A stretch of 64,000 bases of DNA from Nageia nagi (taxonomy: Eukaryota; Pinophyta): positions 62,062,001-62,126,000 of the forward strand of contig JBITNC010000001.1 of NCBI GenBank assembly GCA_050084985.1, read 5' to 3'. The notes below the pieces were generated by a model. It worked only from the letters and a program-made list of their open reading frames with translations. It was not told where the DNA came from and did no database searches. This document shows, one piece after another, positions 11,774-24,428 of this stretch (the stretch's first letter is position 1; every line of letters begins with the position of its first letter). The position numbers were made by a program, and so were the translations under genes.

Positions 11774-12394
11774 TATAGACTAAAAATAATCCATGAATAA
11801 TAAATCTTAGGACTATTTCTCTATAATGTATTATTGATGTATATATTAGAAATATGGCATTAAACATACATGATAAATAAAGTACCTTTTTTCAAATTTG
11901 CATCCAAATGAAACAATAGGAAGCACACATCAATCATAGTATTATGCCATTATAAATGAACACCACCAATGGCCTAAGAGCATGTTGTTAGCAGTATGAA
12001 AGATGTAATTCCATAAATAGAAATTGAAATACGCAAGTGCAAGATGAAGGATATAGCAAATCTATGAATAGGTGGTGTTACAAAACATCTTTATTTTTTT
12101 GGATCAAATGATATTACATATTCTAATATTTCTCTCAAGATCTTGATTGATGTCTATTATGTTGCTTTTGATATTCTTTTATAAAAAAAATTTATCCTCT
12201 TTGATTTTTAGAATCATTGCTTTTTACATTTCTTGTGATGTCTCTTTTGATATTTTATACTTCTTACATTATACAATGGTCGATTAAATTGATTACATTG
12301 CCTTGGGTATATCTTAACCCTTTTAGAATAAATATTCTTTGATACTATAAAATGAATTCTTTAATAAATGATAATTCATTTTTAAGCATCTACA
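11774..12394 (-). repeat. copy A 3' LTR
   Basis: This 621-bp LTR begins tatagactaaaaataat and ends tttttaagcatctaca on the plus strand. It aligns end to end with 19475-20097. The initial TG has become TA. The internal side is adjacent to the purine tract at 12395-12412. Confidence 0.9.
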
Positions 12395-13480
12395 TTTTGG
12401 CCCTCTTTAGAGGTGTGATTGAATAAATGAGATTACATATCCAAAGAAAAAGTATAGAAGAAATTTTTGAAATCTCCATCTAGCATTACCATTTGATGAT
12501 GATGAGGGTCCTTTGTTTTCCCCTTTTGGCTTGGTTTCCTAGAAAAGCTCCTTGAGTGTTACAACCAAGATAAAACCCAAAGAACTACATCCTTTTACCC
12601 CTTACACTTCTCAGCCATAAATATAGACATCTCTTCATTCTTGATACTTAGGAATCTGATGCTTTTACATCCATGCCTTGATACAAAAGTGGTCCTTTAA
12701 TTTTAGCTCTAGTTTTATTAATGCAAATATTACTAATGATGTGCAAATGGTATGGAACACCATTAATACAATAAATTTTGCTTCATTTTCCTTCCTTTTT
12801 TATATGTAGGTACCTACAAAAAGTGTTAGATATACCCTACATGAGAATATTTTGGATACATAGTGAGTTGCATCATTCATTGATGATGATTCAATATAAA
12901 TAATCTACTTATGGATATATCATTAGTTTATCTTTTGAGTGAACTCTCACTGACCATAATGATGGCTATTAATGGTAATATGTTTTATATCTATGACCCT
13001 AAAATATTATGCTTTGTATGGTTCAAAGAAGAAACTATATGGATACATAACAAGTTGTATCCTCTAATTACAATGAATCAATATCAACATCTTGCTCATG
13101 GCTGTATTACCAATTTAACTTTTAAGTGAGTGAACTCTCACTAGTATCAATGATCATTAGCAACCTAACATTTTTATGTCCATGGTCCAGAGATATTATA
13201 CTATTTTTTTTCACTTTATTTTTATAATGATGATGGCATACAGATAGTAATGCATGCTATTAACAACATATTAATGATCAAATAAATTGTAGAAAAAAAA
13301 AAAAAATATGCAATACATGTACCTTGTGTAGAATATGCATTATTTTGCAAGGTATGGAGCCTTAATTTTATGTAAAGAAGTGTTTAAGATGCATGGAATT
13401 GAAGGTTTTTAGTTCTTCTCTATTATCCATGTATGATAATTTGTAAGATCCTGATCATATTGCATCAATGACAATATATA
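12395..13480 (-). other. copy A 3' internal region with duplicated block
   Basis: This part of the element lies between integrase and the 3' LTR. A ~185-bp block recurs at about 12850-13000 and 13035-13190: tatggataca...agtgaactctcact...atgatggc, then tatggatacataacaag...gtgagtgaactctcact. Copy C has a single copy at 3115-3260, so the duplication is specific to A. No protein was recognised. Confidence 0.55.
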
Positions 13481-13499
13481 GACCTATCCAATTTGGTCT

Positions 13500-14600
13500 A
13501 AACTTTCCTTTTTCTTCATCATTTGCAATTATTTTTTTATATTTCCTTTCAACATCAAGTCTCTTATTTTTAAATCCTTTGATTTGATCTTCTTTCCAAA
13601 TTCCCTTTTTATCATTGCATGATATGCCTTTTGATGCTCAATTGCATTGATTCTCTTTTCATTGAGTGCTTCCAATTATTATAATCTAGCTTTCCTTACT
13701 TCTTCATCTGATATATCTCCTTGTAGTGAAATCCTCAAAGATGGTAACTCCAACTCTAATGGTATGAAAACTCATCTCCATAAACTAATAAAAATAGTGT
13801 TTCCCCCATGGCTATTCTAATACTTTTTCTACATGCCCAAAGTGCATAAGGTAACTATTCATGCCAATCTATTTTGTACCTATCCCATGTTTTTCCCAAA
13901 ATGCTCTTTATGGTTTTATTTGATGTTTTTGCTTTACCATTGCCTTGAGGATAATATATTGAAGAAAATGTTTGAACAATATGAAACTTTTTGCAAAAGG
14001 ATTTCATGTCCTTACCTTTGAAATTTATCCCATTTTCTATGATCAATCTTTATTGTAATCTAAACTATGTAATGATGTTTTCAATCAAAAAGGCAATGAT
14101 TTTACCCTGTGTTATTGATTTCATTGGAATGGCCCCAACCCACTTTATGGTAAACATTGTAGCTATGATAATGAATTTGTTACCTTACCTTGAATGTAAA
14201 TTAATAATCCCTATCAAGTCTATTCCCAAAGTTACAAATGGCCATGCTAAAATTATGGAGTTCAACTCTTGAGTTAGTTGTTTTTCTAAATTTGCATATT
14301 TTTGACATTGTAAATAAGTCTTAACATGATTTTTTCAATCCTCCTTCATTATAATCCAATAGTAACTAATTCACAATAGCTTAGTGTACAATATTTTTGA
14401 AAATAAGTTCCTTCCATACAACCCATCATGTGCTTATTCTAATGTTGTTGTTGTTTCATATTGTGTTAGACATCTCAAAATAGCACCATCAAATGACCTT
14501 TTATGCAAAACTTCATCAATAATCATATACTTGATATTTGTCCTATTTAATCTAACTTTTTCATTTCTATCAAAACTTTATGGAACTATTTGATCTTTTA
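13500..14600 (-). pseudogene. gypsy integrase, degenerate (copy A)
   Basis: The clearest segment, 14046-13855 on the minus strand, reads MIIENGINFKGKDMKSFCKK, then IYYPQGNGKAKTSNKTIKSI. This matches the integrase core around the second catalytic Asp (family DNGxxF, here ENGINF) and the YxPQxNGxAE block carrying the catalytic Glu (here GNGKAK). Both catalytic acids appear altered: Asp to Glu, and Glu to Lys. Neighbouring stretches have many stops. Integrase would insert the cDNA into the genome; this copy cannot. Confidence 0.75.
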
Positions 14601-14670
14601 AATAATTGTAAATATCGACATACCATTTTTTAGAATCATCCTCTAGATCAAGGTGGATAACATGTACTTT

Positions 14671-15279
14671 TTATATGTAATAAAGGTAAGAAGGTATACC
14701 AAGGTTTCTATTCATGAGGATAGTTTCTTCATCTTCTATCTCAATTGGTGCTAATGAAGCTATACTTGCCATTGCATCTTCATACTTGTTATTAGTCCTT
14801 GGAATATTTTGAATATTGTACCTATCAAACTCATTAAGAAATGTAGTAACTACTACCTTATATGGCTTCAATTTCTCATCTATTATGTTATATGTATCAT
14901 TGAATTTATTTACAACAAGTTGTGAAACACCATAGATCTCTAAATATTTTATTTTTTGAGATATAGCTACTTTCAAATCCAAAATAAGAGCTTCATATTC
15001 AGCCATATTATTAGTGCAATCAAAGCCAAGTTTATATGCCATAAGGATTACCTCATTGGACGGTAACACTATAATAATACCTTCCCCTTCTCTATAAGTG
15101 CATTTTGATCCATCAAAATAAAAAATCCAAGCTATAGGTTCATCCTCCATGTAGCACACAAACTCATCTAGAATCATCATCTCTTCATCATCACACCATT
15201 GATAGCATTCAGGTAGTGTTGCATGTTGTTGATAGCGTGAATCTATATCATGTTCATATGGGAATTCTTTGTTCACCAT
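14671..15279 (-). pseudogene. second RNase H domain (copy A)
   Basis: A 202-codon open stretch on the minus strand. After ~50 residues of linker (DEFVCYMEDEPIAW) come IFYFDGSKCTYREGEG, the first catalytic Asp region, then FDCTNNMAEYEALILDLKVA, the RNase HI signature with the catalytic Glu, and NIPRTNNKYEDAMASIASLA, the region of the last acidic residue. This Ribonuclease H form is the extra domain of Tat-type gypsy pol. It is the longest uninterrupted retroelement frame here, yet it is isolated from RT by stops. Confidence 0.85.
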
Positions 15280-15289
15280 TGTACCATCA

Positions 15290-16671
15290 TTCTAGGGGAA
15301 TTATACTATCAATTCTACAATTGCCTATCTTTTCATGGATTATTTCTTTACTATATTAATTTCAAACACTTGCAACAACATTAACCACTTAGCTACCCTT
15401 CATGAAAAATGTTGGTTTGCTACAAGATATTTTAGTGGGTTAATTAAGCTAACAACATATGTAGTGCAATATAAAAGATAATACCTTAGTTTTTTTATAG
15501 CAAAAATAATAACCAAAATAAATCTTTTCCATAGGTGTATATCTTGTTTCATAATCAATGAGAGTTTTGCTAAGATAATACATTGCTCTTTCTTTATTTT
15601 CATCATCTTTCTGATACAACATTTCCCCTAAGGCATATAATGTGGATGATATTTAAAGATATGCTAGTTTTTTAAAATCCATAGGCACTAAGGTAGGAGG
15701 ATTTAGCAAATACTATTTTATATCTTCAAATGCCTTTTGACACTTATCATCCTATACAAACTTGACATCCTTTTTCAGTAAATGAGTAAATGGACTACAT
15801 TTATCTCCAAGTTGAGACATAAACCTTCTTAATGAATTTATCTTCCCTTAAATACTTCTTATTTATTTGAGGTTCTTTGGAGTTGGCATACTCACTATGG
15901 GTTTTACTTTCTTAGGATCCACCTTAATACCTCTTTTTTAATACCATGAAACCAAGCAACTTTCTAGAAGTAACCAAAAGCATATGTTTGAGGTTTTAGT
16001 CTAAGTTTATACTTCAAGGAGCTCAAAATGGTCTTGGCCTTGCTTTGATTTGATTAAAATATTATCAACATACACCTCCATTGATTTACAAATATGCTCT
16101 TAGAACATAGATACCATAGCTCTTTGAAAAGTAGCACTTCAATTTTTTAATTTAAAGGGCATAACCTTCTAATAAAAGTTTCCCCAAGGTGTAGTGAAAG
16201 CAATCTTATATTAATCATATGAATTAACTAAATCAATCCATAAAATATAAAGTATCATGACCAACAATACTATCCATAATCATATCAATATTTGCTAATG
16301 GAAAATCATGTTTTAGACAAGCATTATTAATATCATAAAAATTAGTACAAAATCTTATCTCTCTAGTAGGTTTTGTAATAGAAACAATGTTAGGCATCCA
16401 TTCTGAATAATTAATTGGTTTAATGAATTCAACATTCAAATATTTTTCAATTTCTTTCTTGACTAACAATTCCTTAGAAGGATGCATCCTTCTTGGCCTT
16501 TTGTTTAACTAGTTTAGCTCTTACCTTAATTGATAAATTATGCATAACAAAAGAGGGGTCTAAATTAGGTATATTAGCATAAGACCATGAAAAATTCTTA
16601 TGATTTTCAATAAATTTTTTCTTGTACTTTTCTTGCTGAGGTATTGGAAGGGTCACTCCAACTTTGACCAA
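15290..16671 (-). pseudogene. gypsy reverse transcriptase (copy A)
   Basis: On the minus strand the order is pre-RT (KKFIENHKNFSWSYANIPN), RT fingers (LVKKEIEKYLNVEFIKPI, TREIRFCTNFYDINNA, FPLANIDMIMDSIVGHDTL), palm, thumb and RNase H remnants down to about 15400. The catalytic motif near 16055-16075 reads EVYVDNILIK, so the second Asp of YVDD is Asn, abolishing polymerase activity. Several stops and one frameshift are present. Gene order matches copy B on the opposite strand. Confidence 0.85.
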
Positions 16672-17410
16672 CCTTTCCTCATAACTTATCTCAATATTGA
16701 CATCTACAAGTTCCTCAATTAGAAATCCTAAGTCATCCTTTTACTGCAATAATGATGGTAACTCTTCCAATCCCTAAATATCACTTGTATCATCATGTTC
16801 TTATTGTACCTAAAACACTTCATTAAAAATCATGTCTTATCCAAAATACCCATATTCACTAAAAATATATCTTATTTTCCTTTTTTCATTTTACTTAGGC
16901 AATTATGAATGTGTCCCTATGTATTCTAAAATATCATCATTAGTATTGAAGCAATTAAAATCAAGTGGTATATTATCATCAATACATAAATCTTCATCAA
17001 TATCATTAGAAAGCTCAATCAAATTGCACTATTTTATGAATTTGATAGGTCACATTATTTATTTTGTATTTTCATCACTACCCAATTCATTCTTAGTTTT
17101 TAATCTCCTAAGGTAGTAGGAAAAGAAGACATACCCTATTCGAATTTGCCTAAACCCATTCCTTTGTAATTGTAATTTTCTATCATGTATTTATGAACAA
17201 AAGGAGATGGAATCAGTAATACTATTACTAGAGAGTAAAAATACCTATCATATTCATTATTTTCGCACTATCTTCAGGTAGTATGGCATACCATTGATGG
17301 CCTTCAACATCGAGTATTTTCGATCATCCCAAATATTTTATGAACATTAATAGATCAAAGTTATCAATAGTGTATGTTCCTATTCCTATTTTTGTAATCT
17401 AAGGCTTCTT

Positions 17411-17760
17411 TTATTTTAATATTGCTGCACTTACTTTTAAAGGTACAATTTCATATCTAGGATATGTCATTATGAATTCCTCAATGTTTGTTGCATTACA
17501 TAAGGCATATGGATCTAGATCACCTTTTACTATATGTACCTCACCCTGATATTCAAATTTCAACCTGCCATGTACTATAGATGGTACTACATCCATATCA
17601 TGAAGCCAAGGTCTTCCTAACAATAGGTTATATGATAACTTTGAATCCACAACCTAAATTTGTGTTTCAACTATCTTGAGTCCTATTGTAATCAAAATTG
17701 TAGCTATTCCAATGAGCTTTTTGGATGAACTATCATATGCTCTAATGTGGCTTCTTCTAA
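17411..17760 (-). pseudogene. gypsy protease C-terminal part (copy A)
   Basis: The minus-strand frame reads MDSKLSYNLLLGRPWLHDMD, then VPSIVHGRLKFEYQGEVHIV. YNLLLGRPWLHxMxAVPS is the conserved block downstream of the retropepsin active site in plant gypsy elements. Copy B carries the same block at 59063-59311. The upstream active-site triad was not found intact. Confidence 0.8.
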
Positions 17761-17949
17761 GGGAGGTATCTCTATACCTTTTTCTTAAAGTTGTATCAAA
17801 AATTTATGTGAACATACATTAACAACTGATCTATTATCTACCCATGTTTGCTTTGATTGCCATCCTTCTATCATATGTGTAACATACAAAGCTAAAAATT
17901 CAACAAGAATTTATTTACTTAGCTTTTTAGATCTATAAGATGAAATTTC

Positions 17950-19370
17950 ATCATATTTCTTCATAAAGCTAAGTTTTTATGAAAACACGGCAACAAACAT
18001 ATTGGTACAAACTGTTTCTTTTTTGAATAAAGCATACACTATCTCTTTATGTATTTTAGATGTGAATATGAGAGCATATAAACTAATCTTAGTAGGAGTA
18101 ATTTTTAATTGCTTAATTATGCTATAAGTTTTAGGATTAGGTGGTATACTTGTTTAGTAGTAACTGAATTTAGAATGTTCCTTGGATGCCCCTTTCTTAA
18201 TCCAACATAAAAATTTTTACCCATTAAAACTACGTTCACTATTATCTTTGAATTTGAATCTTTTTTATTAATTTCGTATCTCCCTTGTGCAATAAGATCT
18301 AAAATCATAAATTCTAATGCTTTATAGAAATTTGTAAAATGACCTTTTCTTTGATGATAAGTGCAATAAGAATTAGAAGTTCCCATTGAGATACTATCAT
18401 CTTGTGATGTTTTCTCTAATGGCTACAATAAACCCCTCTTAATCAGATCTCTCATAATGAACCTTAGCTGAATTAGAAATGTATACCTTTTATCTCTTGT
18501 TATAGCTATTTTTATCAATGTAGGAGGAGGTGCAGGTGTAAAGGTCATATTTACTATTTTTTCCTCCTTCTCTGTGTATTTCCTATGATTCGCTTTATTG
18601 TAATAAGTAAATGTATACTTGAGATCTCCTAACTCAAGTAAAACTATGTCTTTTTGCAATAATTCTTTTACTAATACCCCAAATCCAATACTCTTATTAG
18701 TTGGAACATGCAAATTAATGACTGGTAAAATAGAATCTCTAAATATACCATAAATTTTACTCTTATCCAATTTGCTACAAATATATTATCATACCTTTTT
18801 TACTCTCAAAATATACTTCTCTAGGGTTTCATTACTTCTTTGGTGTAGGGCACATAATTCTATAATAGTTCCTTGCTCTTTAATATTATGCTTGTATTGA
18901 CTCATGAATACTTATACCAATGACTTGAATGAATCTATGAATCCCCTTAGGAAATTGTATAACTATTGGCTACTATCATCTTTTAAACTCTTTAGGAAAA
19001 ACTTTACCATCAACTTCTCCTTCGATCCCAATTTCAACAAGTAGTCCTCCTAAAAGCTAATAAGATGTTGCTTTGGGTCCTGTTTGCCACTAAACATCTT
19101 GAAATTGGGGGCCTTATGATCAAATGGTAGGGGATAATTATAGATATCATTCAAAAAGGGTGTGGTCAAGACACCATCATAATCTTTCTCTTTTTAATAG
19201 GATCTCTTGTAAGTCTCAAGATTAGTTAGCCTTACAGCTATTGCTAGATTTGGAACTAACTACGAATTACTTCTTGAACTCCAAATTGAAGCCACTTGCT
19301 TGGCTAGATCTTGCACTATTTTAGCCAATTGTGTTAGGGTTTGCTCCATTTTTTATGTTGTTGATGGCCT
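17950..19370 (-). pseudogene. gypsy gag (copy A)
   Basis: On the minus strand, from about 19350: a start region rich in Gln/Ala (ATG near 19350), a capsid-like region with several stops, then at 18770-18423 FGVLVKELLQKDIVLLELGD and YTFLIQLRFIMRDLIKRGLL. At 18386 comes the worn zinc finger CTYHQRKGHFTNFYKALEFM followed by ILDLIAQGRYEI. Family members use CAYHxxxGHxTexC; the last Cys is replaced here (FYK). Segment order agrees with copies B and C. Confidence 0.75.
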
Positions 19371-19474
19371 AAAAATAGACCTTGCATGTTGTTAATAGAG
19401 TTAATTCTTCATAGAAATCTCATGAGATCTCACTGGCATGGCAAGATTAATTGAAACAACCAAGTTCACCAAAA

Positions 19475-20097
19475 TGTTGACTAAAAATAATTCATAAATA
19501 ATAAATCGATTCCCTATTTCTCTACAATATATTATTGAAACATATATTATAAATATGGCATTAAATGAATATGATAAATAAAGTACCTTCATCAAATCTA
19601 CATTTGAATGGAACAATAGGAATTACACATCAATCATAGTATCATACCATAATAAATGAATGTCGCCAATAGCCTAACAGCATGTTGTTAGCAACGTGAA
19701 AGGTGCAGATCCACAAATAGAAATTGAAATGCATGAGATTAATAAGAAGGGTGTAACAAAATCTATGAATAGGCAGTGTTACAAAATACCTTTATTTTGT
19801 TGGATCAATTGATATTACACATTCTAATCTTTCTCTCAAGATGTTGATCGATATCCATTATGTTTCTTTTAATATTATTTTATAGCAATGTTTTGATCCT
19901 CTTTGATTCTTGGGATCATTTCCTTTTACATTGTTTATGGTTTATCTTTTTATATTTGACACTTCTTACATAATACAATGGTCCATTACATTGATTACAT
20001 TTATTTAGGTATACCTTTACCCTTTTTACAAAACATATTCCTTGATACTATAAAATGAATTAGTTAATAAATAATAATTCACTTTTAGGAATATACA
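19475..20097 (-). repeat. copy A 5' LTR
   Basis: A 623-bp LTR beginning tgttgactaaaaataat and ending ttttaggaatataca on the plus strand. It is flanked on the outside by CATAT (20098-20102) and on the inside by the primer-site candidate. It aligns with 11774-12394 with many substitutions. Confidence 0.9.
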
Positions 20098-20126
20098 CAT
20101 ATACACAAAGAATAAAGTTAATGGTT

Positions 20127-20420
20127 GATAATATCAACCAATAAAGGAATAATTAAGTAATGATAACTAGTAACCTCAACCAATAAGGTGCTACTCAAAC
20201 AATGACTATTGATAACATCAACCAATAAAGATCTACTCAAACAATGATGATTCATAACCTCAAACAGCAAAGGACTACTCAAAAAATGATGATTGATAAC
20301 CTAAACCAACAAAGGACTATTCAAACAATGATGATTAATAACCTCAACTAAGAAATGACTATTTAAACAATTATGATTGACAACCTCAACTAACAAAGGG
20401 CTATGCAAACAGTTGAAATT
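20127..20420. repeat. 42-bp minisatellite, seven copies
   Basis: Seven units of exactly 42 bp with consensus gataacctcaaccaacaaag gactactcaaacaatgatgatt. Divergence is strongest in the first and last units. The period is 14 codons; the stops in the frame reading N-L-N-Q-Q-R-T-T-Q-T-M-M-I-D mostly fall at CAA-to-TAA changes. No longer coding context was found on either side. Confidence 0.85.
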
Positions 20421-21210
20421 ATGATTTATAAAGAACTATGAGCATAGAAATATAATCATACAAACTATCATGGAAATATAATCATACTTAGAATTAATAA
20501 TAATAAAGGAGTAAATCTTTCATATAACTTTGAAGAAATCAACAAAATCACCAACAACAAAGTAAAGTCATCAAACAAGGTAAAAATTTCCAAATTGGTA
20601 GTCTCTATACTATGGAAAATTTATGACAAATAAGACGAAAATATAAGACAATATATGGGGTATCTAAAATATATTTATAAAAATGTATGTTGATTGAAAA
20701 AAGGATCTATAAATATCTAGCAATTATTTATCATATAAGACATTATCCTTTGTGATCACCTTCATAGCAGAAATACCTCACAAAGAATGGGATGTTGCTT
20801 TAGTGATTCTTAAAAAAGTGTAGAGTGTTATATACTACCATTGGAAATGTACAAAAATCATATTTATAATTATGTATGATGATTTATTTTATATATGTAT
20901 ATAATTTTAGCAAAACTTGGTGACACATGACCCTATCGTATACAATTCTAAAAATGATAAAATTATAGTTTGCAGAAAAATGACTAGTGTGTTAAAGATT
21001 ATCAAAATAAGTATAGAATATTATATACAATTGGAAATATATTAAAACCATATTTCTAATGAGTTAATACCCATATGGTGGACATGATTCATTTACAAAT
21101 TAATGATGGATATGGATATAATAGGTAATACTTTTTGAAAGCCTTATAGGTAATACTTTTCTTGCATATAATTCACATATAATTAAATAATTCTAATAAT
21201 TAATTTCAAA
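20421..21210. other. AT-rich non-coding stretch
   Basis: No gene or element boundaries were recognised. There are loosely repeated phrases (ttggaaatgtacaaaa / ttggaaatatattaaaa around 20840 and 21035) suggesting old duplication. Confidence 0.45.
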
Positions 21211-21486
21211 TAATAATTTTTAGTATATACATATATAAAATATGGTCTAATTCTACCTAAAACATTCTTGGTGTGGTTATCCATGGATAGTACAAAATTT
21301 GTGTCAACCTATATAAAAATATTACTACATAGAATTTAGTCCCAAATTACCAATGCAAATATAAGCATAAGATAATACAATGATTCCAAATAAAATGACT
21401 ACATAAAATGATAAAGCAAAGAGAAAAGTACAATTAAGAGTTGCTCTACCCTCTTAATATAAAAGTATTGAATTACTTGTAAGCCC
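21211..21486. repeat. dispersed direct repeat, unit 1
   Basis: It begins taataatttttagtatatac and includes ttactacatagaattt and ataagcataagataatac. It matches 22331-22575 and 22727-22990 in the same orientation, by eye at roughly 75-80%. It ends with ttgctctaccctcttaatat aaaagta, which unit 3 shares but unit 2 lacks. The origin is unknown. Confidence 0.7.
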
Positions 21487-22330
21487 TTCTCTAACATATA
21501 TTGTTCATTGAGCATTTTCTATTTTCTTCAAGTATTTATCCTCTCATGTAATTCTTGAACCTCCTTATCAAACTCTTCACTCTACAGTTACACAACATTG
21601 TTAAAAAATAGCTCAATACAATGAATTTGTAGTATTAAATGTAAGGCTTTCACAAACACTACTTCAATACACATATGTGGTTATATTAACTTGATAATAT
21701 GATGTTAACAATCAACAACATTGTCTATTTGTATAGATATTTAATAAAAACACTTTTTGAAAATAATAAATGAAACATAATTTCCTTTATACCTAAAACC
21801 ATGCATCATGTTATTGTGTAAGAATCTTTAAATATAGAATTACTTTGCGTCAATAATAATCTCCATAAGAACATTCTCAATGTTAAAAATGATGACATCA
21901 ATTTGTATCCCTCACAATAATGTCCCTTACAATAACCTGAAAACATGTCATGAATGTTTTTATAAGAAACTCATTTATGCTATGCGTCTAGTAGGAAAAT
22001 CAAATTTACATGAGTTATATAAAAAAATAAATCTCGTAGACTAAACTTTTAACTTTTATCACTAAAGAATTCTAATATTCGAATCTAGACAATAATATTT
22101 AATAGAGTTTTTATATAATTTTTTACTAAAGGAATCGATACCTCATTATAACTCGTTACAAAAATATTGAGTTCAAATATTGCAACCTGATATATAACCT
22201 CTAGTTATATTTTTAACAAAATTGATAATGTTGTCTTGACATATTACTAGAACTATAAGCCCTCAAAACTTGAATTCGGGTCTCCATGCTCAAACTGAAT
22301 ATCTCAACCAACAAGATAAGCCTTGGGGGC
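21487..22330. other. AT-rich non-coding spacer
   Basis: Spacer between repeat units. No coding similarity was seen. A block with caaactgaatatctcaaccaacaagataagccttggg at about 22290 has higher GC but no recognised identity. Confidence 0.4.
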
Positions 22331-22575
22331 TAATAATATTTAGTATTTATATATACAAAATATGGTATAATTACACCCAAAAAATAATTACACCAAAAAA
22401 AATCTTGGTATAAATATCCATGGAAATTGTAAAATCTGCATCAACCTATAAACAAATTACTACATAGAATTTGTGCTTGGATGGTCGATGCAAATATAGG
22501 AACAAGATAATATAATGATTCCAAACATAAGGATCCCAAAAAAAGATAAAGGAAAGAAAAAAGTAGAATTAAAAT
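22331..22575. repeat. dispersed direct repeat, unit 2
   Basis: It starts taataatatttagtatttat and contains atcaacctataaacaaatta, ctacatagaatttgtgc and ggaacaagataatataatg. It matches units 1 and 3. The 3' end is truncated relative to them. Confidence 0.7.
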
Positions 22576-22726
22576 TTATTTTAAAAATAATTTATGAAAA
22601 ACCATTTTCAACTACTTTGTGATGGATGTCTATACCTTCTTCAAGAGCTCCCAAGGTGGGATATTTTGGAAGAATACTAGCAAAGGTTGTAGACTCCACT
22701 TAATTACACCCAAAAAAATTCTTGGT

Positions 22727-22990
22727 CTTTTTAGTAGTTATATATACAAATCATGGTCTAATTACATCCTAAAAATTTGTATTTTCATCTATGTATAATA
22801 CCAAATTTGTATCAACCTATAAATAAATTACTACATGGAATTTGTGCTCGTATGGTCAATACAAACATAGGCATAAGATAATAGGATGAATCTAAAAAAA
22901 ATGATAAAGGAAAGAACAAAGTAGAAATAAAAGTTGCTACGTTATCTTCATATCAAAGTACTAGGTTATACAAATAAATTCCCTTATGCC
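22727..22990. repeat. dispersed direct repeat, unit 3
   Basis: It starts ctttttagtagttatatata and contains atcaacctataaataaatta, ctacatggaatttgtgc and gcataagataatag. It ends gttgctacgttatcttcata tcaaagtac, matching unit 1. Three copies within 1.8 kb point to local duplication or LTR-like relics. Confidence 0.7.
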
Positions 22991-24137
22991 TACGATCTTA
23001 TATGGTCTACAAACACCAAAAAAACACAACCACACACTTATGAAAAGTTTTAAGAGTTTCATGATAATGAAATTCAAAGCTTCCTTGAGATAGCTTACAT
23101 GGATGAGGAGGTCAACAATGCATGGACAATGATTCATCCTTGAAATCACTAATATTATTAAATTATTTATAGCCCTTACTCACTAGATCTATTTGGTTGT
23201 ATAAGTAAAACACATACAAAAGTTATGCTTTTAGGATTAGTTTATAAGCACTTCATCATACTAAAGAGACTAAGTGCATCCTTATCATAACCATGAATCA
23301 CATATCCTATAATAAAAAAATCCACAATATTGTCTATTTGTACAAATATTTAATAACAAAACTATTTTAAAAAAAGAAATGAAACATGGTTTTCATTATA
23401 CCTAAAAGCATGCACCATATCATAGCACTTGCAACAACAACCTAGAAACATTTTTATATTTTGTGTCAACAAGAGGTTTAAGCAACCCATAAAGGTCTAA
23501 CCTTTGGGTTTATTGGTAAACCTCACATCAAATGTTCTTACCTTATCTTATTAAGTGCTAGCAAGTGCAAACAAGGCATACATAATAGTAATCTCATTAA
23601 GTCCACCTCTTTGATGTAACATTAGGATGAGTATTAGAGTATTAAGTGTTTAAATGTACGTAACCAAGTTCTTTTTATTTACATATATAGTTGAGAATAT
23701 TATATCTCAATGTTATGATTTCAATGTTGTACAAAGATAATAGAACGATGAATTCCATTTACACATTTATTTTTTATCTTTAATTTAACAAAAGAAAGTC
23801 ATAAAAATATAAATAATATGAAAGTTAGTATAAGTAATATTTACAATATAAACATTCTAACAAAAATAACTAATTCAAAACAAATGATAATTCATATCAA
23901 TAATGTTTACAATATAAATACTTCACAATTGTAACAAATATCCATTTATATTTATTATTTATAGAATCAAAATATCTACTATAATCATAATAATTTACTA
24001 TTTAATTAAAAAAATAAATTATTTTCCTTAAAAAAAATCATATATCCTTAAATTTCCCTTCAATTTAAAAAAAATAGTGGTTTCATTCTCCACTATTTAA
24101 CTTTTCCAAGTAAGACAAAAAAACCCGACACACACCT
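22991..24137. other. AT-rich non-coding stretch
   Basis: No gene was recognised. Near 24070-24100 a short perfect hairpin (aaatagtgg / ccactattt) occurs just outside the inverted segment described next. Confidence 0.45.
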
Positions 24138-24139
24138 TT

Positions 24140-24425
24140 ATATTGGAAGAGTTGGACCACTAAAAGTGGTGCTTACGACAAATATTAAACTCAATATCTG
24201 AAACCAAATAGTGGTATGCGTCCATCCTATGTCGGAAATAAAGATAGGGATGGTATCCATTCCGTCAAATCCATGGATGGTGGTGTTGATCTTCTTCACC
24301 AAACATTCTTCAAAGGTGATCAACAACCCATCGCACAACCAACAGTCATGGTTGATGGCATTTATGGCATGCTTAATTTTTGCAACGCATGGAAATCTAT
24401 GTTTGTCGTACAAAAAGTGAGAAGT
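24140..24425 (+). repeat. left arm of a 250-bp inverted pair
   Basis: This higher-GC segment aligns in inverted orientation with 27205-27430. Matching words include aatatctgaaac / aaaatctgaaac, ggtgcttacgac / agtgcatacgac, catcctatgtcggaaata / gggaccatgttggaaata, and atgcttaatttttgcaac / atgctcaatttttataac. Both strands have open frames of about 70-90 codons. The frame with HSVKSMDGGVD resembles HSVPSMESDGD in the right arm, so it may descend from a coding sequence I do not recognise. Confidence 0.6.
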
Positions 24426-24428
24426 TGA

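Larger units (their letters stand above)
11774..20097 (-). mobile_element. full-length Ty3/gypsy copy A
   Basis: An 8.3-kb element with LTRs at 11774-12394 and 19475-20097, bounded by a CATAT target duplication (11769-11773 and 20098-20102). On the minus strand it has a ttttggtgaacttgg primer-site candidate next to the 5' LTR, gag, protease, RT, RNase H and integrase, and a purine tract (aaagagggccaaaa) abutting the 3' LTR at 12395. An RNase H with the NNMAEYEALI motif downstream of RT is what known Tat/Ogre-type gypsy elements carry as a second RNase H. All frames are broken and the RT active site is mutated, so it is dead. Confidence 0.9.
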
